Positions 55,898 through 64,000 of a stretch of 64,000 nt of DNA are shown piece after piece. The DNA lies in assembly GCA_965240325.2 (NCBI GenBank), contig OZ251236.1:558001-622000 (forward strand). Reading direction: 5' to 3'. This DNA is from Rebecca billardiae RCC1528. Lineage: Eukaryota > Haptophyta. Made by a program: the position numbers and the translations under genes. The notes beneath the pieces are model-generated. The model worked only from the letters and a program-made list of their open reading frames with translations, was not told the origin of the DNA and searched no databases. Within the stretch, counting starts at the first letter, position 1, and each line of letters begins with the position of its first letter.

Positions 55898-58800
55898 TCA
55901 GTGCAGCCGCGTCAGCTCCTCGACTCGCCTGCACAGCTCCTCGTGCTCGATGTCCATCTGCACGCAGATCTCGTCCTGCTTTGGCCTCTTCAGGTCGAGG
56001 AACGCTTCGATCAGGTCGCCGTCGATGAAGTTGGACGCATCCGCCTGCCGCGCCGCGCGTGCCGCGCCGTGCGCGCAGAGCGGGCGTCACGCGAACGCGC
56101 TCGTGGCGCGGCGCTGGCGCTGAGGGGACGGGGCGGGGCCGGTGCGCCGAGCGCGCACGCACCATCTTGCGCTCGTTCTGGAAGGCTCGCCATGTGGAGT
56201 GCTTGAGCCCGCCCACGCCGTGGATGACCTTGCACAGCACGGCTTGCAGCTTGGCCAGGAATGTGTACACCTACGCGGGCCGGTGTGCCGCCGCGCACGC
56301 GCGCGCGTGCGCAGGAGAAGGGTGGCGGGGGGCACGGGGCAGGTGCGGCGGGGATGAGCGTGCGGCGCGCGCGCGCGCGGTTCGTGCGAGGCGGCTGGGC
56401 GCGGCTTGAGCTCAGTGAATCCACAGCCTTGAACGTGCTCATGAGGCGCGGCCGAAGTACTCGACCGCCGCACTCGCAATCTTTCAAGATTTGTTTGTCT
56501 AATCCTCGCTCGGGTGAGGGTCGCGCGCGCGCGCGCGCGCGGAGGAAAAACCGGCGGTGTGCCGGTGGGCTGCGCGCGCGGCCTCACCTCCTCTGGCAGC
56601 TGCGCGATCACGCCGATGACGCCGTTGACCGTGCCGAAGAGCAGCGTGGGCATCGGCGCCGCGTCCGACTCGCTCAGCTGCATCGTGAGCGAGCCCCGCC
56701 GGAAGCGGTTCACGTGCTCGCCGAGGTGGAACTCTCCGGAGACTTCCAGCCGTTGCCGCTCCTCGTCGGTCGTCGCGTCGGCGTTCTTGCGCACGGTGAA
56801 GAGGTTGTACGAGGACTCGGCGCCGATGTACACGTCGTCGTCGAGGGCCTGCAGCGCGGTCATCCAGTTCGAGTTGTAGTCGCGCGCGAGGTCCTCGATC
56901 TCGCCCACCTCCGGCTTGTACACGTGCAGCGACACGCTCTTCATCAGGTCGCCGACGACGATGAAGTCGGCTCTGGTCTCCACAAAGAGCGCGAGGATGT
57001 GGCCGTGGTGCACGCACTCGGTGCGCAGCGAGCCGTGGAGCGCGGTGCCGCTGGGCGCGGCGTCCTCCCAGCAGTACACCTCGATGCGGTTGTTCACGCC
57101 CGCGACCACCTTGCCGCGCAGCTCCGCGAGCGAGTACACCGCGCCCTTGGTCGGCGCCTCTGCGAGCAGCTGCAGCTGGCCGTCGCTCACGCTGAGCACG
57201 AGCAGCCGCCCGGCGGTCGGCTCGGGCTCGTCAGGCAGGATGAAGGCCGTGCCCACGACGAAGCACTCGACGGCGGCGCCAGACTCGGCGGAGCGGAGCG
57301 TGCACGCGAGGACGGACTGCGTCGACTCGAGCTCCTGCAGCGTGTGCGTGTCCACGATCTCGAACGTCGAGTCGTCTATGAGGCGCACGTGGTTCACCTC
57401 CGCGCCCTCGTCCGCGGCGTGCGCGGCCGAGCCGCCCGCCAGCCCGCCGCCGCCGCTCGCCTGCTGCACCGTGCACACGGCGAAGGTGCGCGAGCGTCGG
57501 TCGTGCGCGATCCGCCGCGGGTGCTCGCTCAGCGGCACCGTCTTGATGTGCAGCTTCTGGATGTTGTCGATGTTGCCAATCGTCAGCATCGTCTCGCCCG
57601 CGAGCGCGAGGCACTCTGGGAACGCCGCGGAGTCGAACGGGCACATGTGCGCGGTGTCGCCCGTGTTCACGTTGGCGTAGAGCAGCTTGTGCGCGGAGGA
57701 GGAGATGACGGTGGGCCGGTCCGACGCGGCGAAGACGTGGCGCAGCCCCTTGCACATGAACGGCGTGAGCTGCACCGGCTGCGTGCCCAGCGGCACCTGC
57801 TTTCGCTCGGCGAGCATCGGCGCCGTGCCCGGCGCGCCCGCGGCGAATCGGAACGAGAGCACGTGGCCGTCGCCCATGCCGCAGAAGAGCTGCTCGCCGC
57901 GCTCCAGCGTGGCAAAGAGCAGCGAGCGCGCCATCACCTCGCCGCCGAGCGGCTCGGCGCGCACCTCGACCAGCGAGGGCAGCTCGAGCAGCAGCACGTC
58001 CATCCGCGTCCACAGCCCGACCGCCACGATGCGCGCGCCCGCCGTCTCGACCTCCATCGCGGAGGAGCTGTCGGCGGCGGCGGCGGCGGCGGCGGTGCTG
58101 CCGCCGGCGGCCGCGGCCGACGCGGCGGCGCTCGCGCGGCCGTGCGTCGGCGCCGAGAGCGCGAGGCACGACGCCTCGTGCTCGAGGCTGCTGCGGCACA
58201 CCTCGGCAAAGCCGTGCGCGCCCGTCCGCAGCAGCACGAGCTCTGACGGCGCCGAGAGCGCGAGGACGACGTCCTCCCCGTCCGCCGCGGCGACCGAGAT
58301 GTGCCGGCCGGCGGGCGGGCGCCACTCGCCCACCGCTCGCCGCGCGGTCGCGTCGATCAGCGCCGCGCGGTGCGCGCACACCTGCAGCAGCAGGTCCCCG
58401 AGCATGTTGGCGCACAGCAGCGTCTTCGCGCCCACCTCGAACCCCGGGATCTCGGACTCCTCGAGCTCCTCGCCGGAGAGCGAGAGCACGCGCGTCTCCT
58501 CCATGAACGAGACGATCAGGAAGCAGTCGTGCGGCGCGTCCGACGCCTCGCGCAGCGCCCACAGCCCCTTCACGCCGGGCAGCTCGACGGACGCGTGCTC
58601 GTCGATGCCGATGCCGTTGCGCATGATGCGGAGCGAGCCGTCCTTGAACGCGCCCGAGCAGCAGACGACCTGCCCCTGCCCCTGCCGCTCGAGGTCCACC
58701 ACGCAGAAGTCGATGATCGGCCCGAGGTTGGGCATCGCCTCAAGCACCTCCAGCCCGCCGCCGCCGCCGCCGCCGCCCTCGGCCGAGCCGCCGCCGCCGT

Positions 58801-60073
58801 CCTGCGGCTGAAGCCGGATGAGCTGAGAGTCTCCATACGACGAGCCGACAAAGATGATGCCGTTGTCGAGGTAGCAGATCGCCGAGGGCGAGCTGGTCAC
58901 GCCGAGCGGCTGCAGCACGAGCGAGCTGACCACCGCCGCCGGCGCGCTCGAGCTCGAGCTGCCCCCGCCCGCCGCGGGCTCGGAGACGAGCATCAGGATC
59001 GAGAGCTCGCCGCGGTCGTCGCCGAGCAGCCAGCGACGCCCGTCCTCGTCCACCCGCTCGTACGCGCGCACGAGGGTGGGGCGCATCGGGATCGAGCAGA
59101 ACGTGCTGCCGCTGTGGTACGTGATCGTCTGCTCGCCGATGATCAGCACGCCGCCGAACGGCTGCGGCACGGGCGCGAGGATGGACGCGCCGCCCTCGAC
59201 GTGGTTCTGCGACCACGGCCCGTCGGCCAGGTCCTGCTCCTTGAGCAGCAGCTCGTACGTCTTGACGTTGCGCGCCTCCTTCGGGTCCTGGTACAGCACC
59301 GCGATCGTCGGCTTCGGCATCCCGTACAGGAACGCGATGTCGATCACGTGCAGCTCCTCCAGCCGCAGGTTGAAGGCGTCGCGCAGCGCCGAGCCGCCGC
59401 CGCCGCCCGGCGCGGGGCCGACAGGGATGACCTTGAGGAGGCCGTCGTACAGGCGGAGCGCGATGGCGCGCGAGGCGGGCTCGATGATCGCGATGTGCCC
59501 GAACTCCGCCGCGCGGCCCACCTTGTCGTGCAGGTCGCCGTTCGCGCGCGTGACGATCTCGCCGCTCGAGCTGTCAAACGCGAGCACGCAGAACTGGTAC
59601 TTCTCGGTCGTGAGGAAGAGCATGTCCGTCTGCTCGCCGGCGGGGCGCCAGAGCTTCATCGTCGCGATGCGGCCGTAGATCGGCACGTCGTACACCGGCT
59701 GAAGGCCGTCGTGCGTCACGGTGTGGATCTCGAGCCGCGTGGACTTGCTGCGCGCGGCGCGGTGCGACGGCGCGCCGCGAGCGCGCGCGCAAAGCGCGCG
59801 CGCGGGTGCGGGCGTGCGGGGTTCAGCGCACGCGGTGCGAGGGCGTGGGCCGCACGTGCACGCGCGCGCGCGCGCGCACGCCAGCCCGGCCTGATGGTCG
59901 CGCGCCGTGCACCACAGGCCGCACACGGCGGAGCGCGCGGGCGCGCGGCGCGCGCGCGCCGTGCGCGCGCACGAGATGATCAGGTTGATGTCCGTGGGCG
60001 ACGTCACGTTGCCGACGGCGGCGTGCGTCACGTTCGTCGGCTTGTGCGCCGTCACCACGTAGTGGTAGCTCAT
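55898..60073 (-). CDS. DDB1: DNA damage-binding protein 1 (DDB1), 4 exons
   Basis: Exons 60073-59973, 59747-56588, 56270-56163 and 56044-55898; introns 225, 317 and 118 bp; 1,171 residues against about 1,140 in animals. The start MSYHYVVTAHKPTNV and KSTRLEIHTVT, the propeller landmarks LRLYDGLLKVIP, LHVIDIAFLYGMPKPTI, VYQDPKE, YLDNGIIFVGSSYGDSQL, VVDLERQGQGQVVCCSGAFK, RNGIGIDEHASVELPGVKG, and the end NFIDGDLIEAFLDLKRPKQ...VEELTRLH are all present. It is the adaptor of CUL4 ubiquitin ligases with three propellers and a C-terminal helical domain. A low-complexity insert (poly-Ala/Gly) sits near the middle propeller. Exons 3 and 4 are short but restore the conserved C-terminus. Intron 2 ends in TAG. 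Confidence 0.95.
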
Positions 60074-60357
60074 CGCCCCTCCACGCGCCGCACGCGAGAT
60101 GTACGGCCTACGCGCCGGCTGGTGGGCTCGCCGCGTCCCCCGGCCCCCGCGGCTCGCGCGCTCGGTAGTCGCGGCGCCTGAGCGACGGGTGCCAGCCGCC
60201 AAGCCAGGCAAGCGCACGGCCGCACGTGTGCAGCCAAGGGAGGCCTCCCTTGGTGCAGCGCCCGCGACGCAAGCGGGAAAACCGCGCGGCAAAAGTGCAA
60301 AACCCTGCTTATTGCCGAATTTAAAAGGCGAAAAGGCGATGATCGTCGCGCTGCAGC
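60074..60357. promoter_or_regulatory. Shared divergent promoter region (284 bp)
   Basis: Between DDB1 (minus) and the cyclophilin-like gene (plus). An AT-rich patch (about 60315-60330) lies close to the plus-strand start and could be a core promoter. Confidence 0.4.
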
Positions 60358-61410
60358 ATGAGCGGCGAGACGGCGACGAAGGCGCGCTCGAGGGTGTCCT
60401 CGATCTCGCGCGCGGCTCTGACGCTGCTGGCGATCTGCCTGGTCCTCATCATCCTCACACGCCGAGCGCACATTCATCGCGTGACGCCCACTGTGCCGGC
60501 GCAGCCGCCACTATTACTGCGACCGAGCGAAAAGCACCGGGAGGCTTTTCGCGCGTCGGAGGGCCGCGCCGCCGAAGCACAGGCATCGGCCTTGATAGCA
60601 CAGCCGACCCCGACGGAGCAGGACTTCCCGTGTGAGCCGCGCGAGCACGTCGAGCTCTGGGGCCAGGTGATGAGGCCGGGCCTCGGCCCGGGAGCCGTCC
60701 ACGCGCCATCGGTCGCAGACTGCTGCAAGGAGTGCGCACGCACGCGCGGGTGCAACGCTTGGGTCGCGTGCATCGACGCGAACGCGTGCGGGACGCAGTG
60801 CTGGCTCAAGTGGCAGGCGAATCCGACCGACGCCGTGGCGCACGCCACCGGCGCGCACGTGCCCTGGACCTCGGGCGCCATGCGCAAGGACTTCATCGAC
60901 GACTCGCGCGTGTTCGAGCCCGGCGCCGCGCAGCTGCTCGTGCTGACGACGCCGCGCGGCGAGCTCCGCATACGGCTGCGGCCGGAGTGGTCGCAGGGCT
61001 CCGTGCGCTACGCCCGCATCGTCGGGCGCTACGGCCTGTGCACCGTGAAGTGCGTCTTCTACCGCGCAGAGCCGGGCTTCCTCCTGCAGGGCGCGCTGCA
61101 CGCCGCCGCGGTCGCCGCCAACAATGAGACCCTGTACCGCAGCAAGGGCGTGGCGATGGAGCGTGGCGACGTGGCGTGGGCCGGCGGGTTCGCCGGGCCC
61201 GACTTCTTCATCACGCACCGCAGGGTGCCCGGCTTCGGTGGGCAGCACGTCGTCTGGGGATCCCTCGCCGACGACGCCTCGCTCGCGGTGCTCGACAAGC
61301 TGGTCGATCTGCCCGCGCACGCGCCAAAGGGCGGGGGCATGCGCATGATCGACGAGCCCGCGGCATTCGAGGCGCGCGTCGAGGACGGCGCGGGCGGCTC
61401 GGCGGGGTGA
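60358..61410 (+). CDS. Type II membrane protein with PAN-like and cyclophilin-like domains
   Basis: 350 residues, single exon, ATG at 60358. One transmembrane segment at about 20-34 (ALTLLAICLVLIILT) after a basic N-terminus gives a type II topology with a luminal or extracellular body. About 93-155 is a Cys-rich PAN/apple-like module (DCCKECARTRGCNAWVAC, ANACGTQCWLK). About 190-330 is a divergent cyclophilin fold: LRIRLRPEWSQGSVRYARIV, CVFYRAEPGFLLQGAL, GPDFFITHRRVPGFGGQHVV, WGSLADDASLAVLDKL. The catalytic Arg/Phe pair of classical cyclophilins is not clearly kept, so isomerase activity is doubtful. Similar cyclophilin-like proteins occur in plants and algae, probably in the Golgi. Divergent from DDB1. 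Confidence 0.75.
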   Translation: MSGETATKARSRVSSISRAALTLLAICLVLIILTRRAHIHRVTPTVPAQPPLLLRPSEKHREAFRASEGRAAEAQASALIAQPTPTEQDFPCEPREHVELWGQVMRPGLGPGAVHAPSVADCCKECARTRGCNAWVACIDANACGTQCWLKWQANPTDAVAHATGAHVPWTSGAMRKDFIDDSRVFEPGAAQLLVLTTPRGELRIRLRPEWSQGSVRYARIVGRYGLCTVKCVFYRAEPGFLLQGALHAAAVAANNETLYRSKGVAMERGDVAWAGGFAGPDFFITHRRVPGFGGQHVVWGSLADDASLAVLDKLVDLPAHAPKGGGMRMIDEPAAFEARVEDGAGGSAG

Positions 61411-61745
61411 GGAGGCGCGGGCGCGCATACGAGGGCGGCCCGATGACCGGCGCGGGCCGGCGTCCAGTGCGCTGCCGGCGCTGGACGAGGACCGGACCGT
61501 CACTGCGGGCGTCGTCGTCAGGACTCAGGCATCGTACGAACTGCCGTGGAGTCATTAACTGCGCGCGCATCAACGGCGCTGCGGCTGAGACCTGACTCCT
61601 GAGGCTGAGCCGGCGCCCCGGCGGCCCGGGACGCAGCACCGGCCGTCAGGCGGCGCCGTTCCCGGCCCCGGCGCGCTGTGATGATGATCGAGCATCGGCC
61701 CGATCGTCATCGTCGTAGTCGCAGATATATATCTTAAGAGATAAT
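61411..61745. other. Intergenic, no gene seen
   Basis: 3' region of the cyclophilin-like gene up to the subterminal-array element; the right end becomes AT-rich (TATATATCTTAAGAG). Confidence 0.5.
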
Positions 61746-61995
61746 GTCAGCTGTATTGCCGTTTTGGAAAGTGTGGTCAGGTGTATTGCCAAACGCACGT
61801 TTTGACTACCGTCGTCAGGTGTATTGCCGTTTTCCATGTTTGGGAATCACGTGTCAATCTTGTTGCCACGTCGAATACTTGTGTCAGGTGTATTGCCGTG
61901 GATGATGGCCCAATACTTTGTCCAGCTGTATTGCCGTCGCGTAGTGTGGGTCAGTTGTGTTGCCGTTTGCGCATCTTTGATTCAGGTTTGTTGCC
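61746..61995 (+). repeat. Left subterminal array, 8 copies of a 15-bp motif
   Basis: Starts at about 61746, 61776, 61814, 61853, 61883, 61920, 61950 and 61981; steps are 30, 38, 39, 30, 37, 30 and 31 bp. Copies 4, 7 and 8 are degenerate. Confidence 0.9.
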
Positions 61996-63154
61996 GCGAT
62001 CGCCCACGCGCTGATGATGGCGCTTGCGCCCACGCGCCGCCGGCGTGCGCGGCGTGCCCTTGAGCAGGCCTAGCTGATCCCAGGCCAGAAGAGTGACGTT
62101 CAACGACGACGATCTCTGCCGGGGTAGCGCCGTGTTTCTCGACATCATCAAGTCGAACGACGAGCTGAACCGTGGACCGGAATCTGCACAAACGCTGCCG
62201 CATGCGCGCGCAGTGCAACACGCGCGTGCACCTCGGGCTACTCGCCGTCTACGCGGAGACGGGCGAGAATCCGTCGCGACTTCTATCGAATCGGCGTTGC
62301 TCCGTGCTCACTTCGACTCCGGGACCGTCAAGCGCGCAGTCGATGACATTGCGACGGCAGCGCATGCAGGTGCATGCGTGAAGCAGGGTGAGCGTGTGTT
62401 GCTGCGCCCCGATTTGCGGGAGTCGAACGTGCACGACGGGCGTGTGCTCTTCAACGGCCTCAAGAAGCTTGACCAACGCGACGCGCGTCTCCCTCACTGC
62501 CTGCCATCGACTGTCATTCACACCGTGGCGATCAACCAACGCGCGTCGCTCTCGCTCGTGCAACACTGCTGGCGCGTGCCTTTTTGCGATTGTCATCACT
62601 CCAACAGCAGACTGCCCTGTGGCCAACCGTGTGCAGGTCGCTGACCGTGCGCCAGTCGCATTCGTCAACGCAGGCTGATTGGCCCGTGGAGGAGGAAGTC
62701 CAAGGCGTACTGCCAGCTGGGACACAACGCACCGACTGGCGGGCGGTGCGCCGCGCGCGCCTCGACGAGCCAGCAAGCAGGAGGGGCAGGCGACGCTTCC
62801 TGCTGCTGCTTGGAACCCGAGTGGCAGGCTTGGCGAGCGCGGTCGCAGCTTGAGGCGGCGCGTGCAGCGGCATGGGACGCGATGCGGCTCACGTGGCCGC
62901 TGAAGTAGCAGCAGTCCCGATGGCGCTGGCGGCCGGCTGGCGGGCGGCAAGCGCGACGGCGACGGGAAGCGCCGACTGCTACTGGAAGTCAAGATGAGCT
63001 ACGCAGGCCGCATGATGATGGCATGTCGGTTGGTTGCAGTTGCGTATCATGCATGCCGCGCGCAGGCAGTCGCAGCTCTGCACGCACGCGCACACGGGCT
63101 GCGCGAGTCTCTTGTCTGAGTGCGAGTCGTGCCCCAGCCACCCGAGCTGCTGGC

Positions 63155-63431
63155 GGCAATACAACTGACACAGCATAGTTATGGAAAGGGCAATATTTCT
63201 GAGCAGACTATGTTCAAGCTCGAAAACGGCAATATTCTCGAACCAAGTAGTGTGAAAGGGTCATTGGTTTGAAACCAGTATTTGAGGGGCAATATTGTTG
63301 ACACACTATCCAAAAGCGGCAATATTCTTGACCCATACTACTGAAAACGGCAATACAACTGACCACGGTAGTCATAACGTGCTTTTGGCAATACAACTGA
63401 CCACACTATCCAAAGCGGCAATACAACTGAC
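63155..63431 (-). repeat. Right subterminal array, 9 copies of the inverted motif
   Basis: GGCAATACAACTGAC and variants start at about 63155, 63189, 63228, 63259 (degenerate), 63288, 63318, 63349, 63387 and 63417. Steps read from the outside are 30, 38, 31, 30, 29, 31, 39 and 34 bp. Confidence 0.9.
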
Positions 63432-63887
63432 GTCGGCTCATATATTAATATATATCGCGTCGATCGATGAACGAACGAATAAAATATTAATAAATTACAG
63501 TGCGCGCTATAGTAGTATGTAAAAATATTTATTTTATATATATATATATATAAACTTATATTATAACTGGTCCGTGGGCCTCGCGCGACGTCGCGCGTGA
63601 CCGTGAGTCCGCGCTCGTCTCGGATTCGTCTCGATCTGTTGATGAAGTCCTTCGTCGGAGCAGTCAGCTCTCACGCATCACCGCCGCGCGGCGGGTCCCA
63701 CGGCTGTCGGAGTCACCGTCACGACAGTCGTAGGCACTGCTAGGTGTAGTCATGCGGCAGCTCTCCGCGGCTTGACGACTTTTTAAAGCCCGCGGCGATA
63801 GATCGGCTGCGCCCACTTGGCTCGGGGAGTGCCGCGCGCGGGTGCGCGTGCGCTGCCTGCATGCTGCGCTAGCGCCCCAAGCACAGC
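63432..63887. other. AT-rich then GC-rich intergenic, no gene seen
   Basis: 63440-63560 is strongly AT-rich with a TA run at about 63535-63552. The rest has no ORF with motifs and probably includes a 3' UTR of the gene at the right edge. Confidence 0.45.
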
Positions 63888-64000
63888 TCAGCCGGTGCCT
63901 GCGCTACCCGCGCCCACCGGCGCCACCACGACGGCCGCCCCGTCGAGCGGCGGGCCGAGCGCGGCCGGCTGCTTGGCGCGCTCCGTGGTGAGCACCTTGA
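63888..64000 (-). CDS. 3' end of an unidentified gene (partial)
   Basis: A minus-strand frame enters from the right edge and ends at TGA (63890-63888): about 36 codons, reading KVLTTERAKQPAALGPPLDG and then an Ala/Gly/Val-rich end. Third positions are nearly all G or C, as in the real genes here. Too short to identify, and it could still be chance. Confidence 0.4.
   Translation of the reverse strand, partial: KVLTTERAKQPAALGPPLDGAAVVVAPVGAGSAGTG

Larger units (their letters stand above)
61746..63431. mobile_element. Transposon-like element with inverted subterminal repeat arrays (1,686 bp)
   Basis: Both ends carry arrays of a 15-bp motif, GTCAGSTGTATTGCC, pointing inward in opposite orientation: eight copies on the left and nine on the right. 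The outermost 45 bp, containing two motif copies, form a terminal inverted repeat with a few mismatches. The GC-rich centre (61996-63154) has short ORFs (for example 62093-62644 plus, 62249-62992 minus) but no recognisable transposase. No clear target duplication is visible. Ordered subterminal binding sites are typical of hAT, CACTA/EnSpm and Tn7-like transposases; the family is undecided. Confidence 0.8.

Noticed and set aside
56087-60292. Unspliced 1,401-codon frame as DDB1
   Set aside because: It begins upstream of the true MSYHYV start, reads through intron 1 and loses the conserved C-terminus. The four-exon model restores both ends.
61746-63431. CRISPR array
   Set aside because: The repeats are only 15 bp and imperfect, they occur as two arrays in inverted orientation, and no cas genes or unique constant-length spacers are seen. 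The surroundings are eukaryotic.

Overview
This window looks like nuclear DNA of a GC-rich, compact, unicellular eukaryotic alga. Genes such as DDB1, the proteasome lid subunit Rpn6, an OXA1-type insertase and an ANK-PHD-JmjC protein are eukaryotic, and most multi-exon genes are interrupted by short GC-rich GT-AG introns (94-390 bp). A secreted multi-C-type-lectin protein with Ser-Pro-Pro linkers and a free-standing CaMKII association domain suggest a haptophyte or a similar GC-rich marine protist. The lineage is an inference and I cannot fix the species.

Layout. 1-4639 (minus): a C-type lectin gene whose exons and introns are duplicated in tandem with a 2,569-bp period; it runs off the left edge. 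5.7-6.5 kb: a decayed direct repeat. 6.7-10.1 kb: a coiled-coil gene head-to-head with a MazG/HisE-like pyrophosphohydrolase. 10.7-12.9 kb: foldback element copy 1, ending 49 bp before an ankyrin-PHD-JmjC gene (12.9-17.7 kb). 17.7-24.7 kb: gene-poor DNA with a 2-kb TIR element, a MITE-like element and small repeats. 24.7-28.8 kb: a histidine phosphatase, a protein kinase and an OXA1-TPR insertase. 29.0-31.1 kb: foldback element copy 2, ending 84 bp before a CaMKII-association-domain gene. 31.9-34.6 kb: microsatellites and gene-poor DNA. 34.6-38.8 kb: a small membrane protein and two head-to-head RNA-binding protein genes. 38.8-40.9 kb: gene desert. 40.9-61.4 kb: gene-dense block with a DMT-type transporter, Rpn6, a glycosyltransferase-like protein, a giant cyclic-nucleotide-binding protein, an F-box/RCC1 protein, an EF-hand histidine phosphatase, DDB1 and a PAN/cyclophilin-like membrane protein. 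61.7-63.4 kb: a transposon-like element bounded by inverted arrays of a 15-bp motif at regular 30/38-bp steps. 63.9-64.0 kb: the 3' end of a further minus-strand gene.

Themes. Five gene pairs are head-to-head with 82-284 bp between start codons. The inferred 5' splice sites are mostly GTGCGC instead of GTAAGT/GTGAGT. DDB1 (ubiquitin ligase adaptor), Rpn6 (proteasome) and an F-box/RCC1 protein all belong to ubiquitin-dependent turnover but lie in separate transcription units. The least explained structures are the three mobile-element families: long-arm foldbacks, the 54-bp-TIR element and the subterminal-array element. None has a transposase I can recognise.
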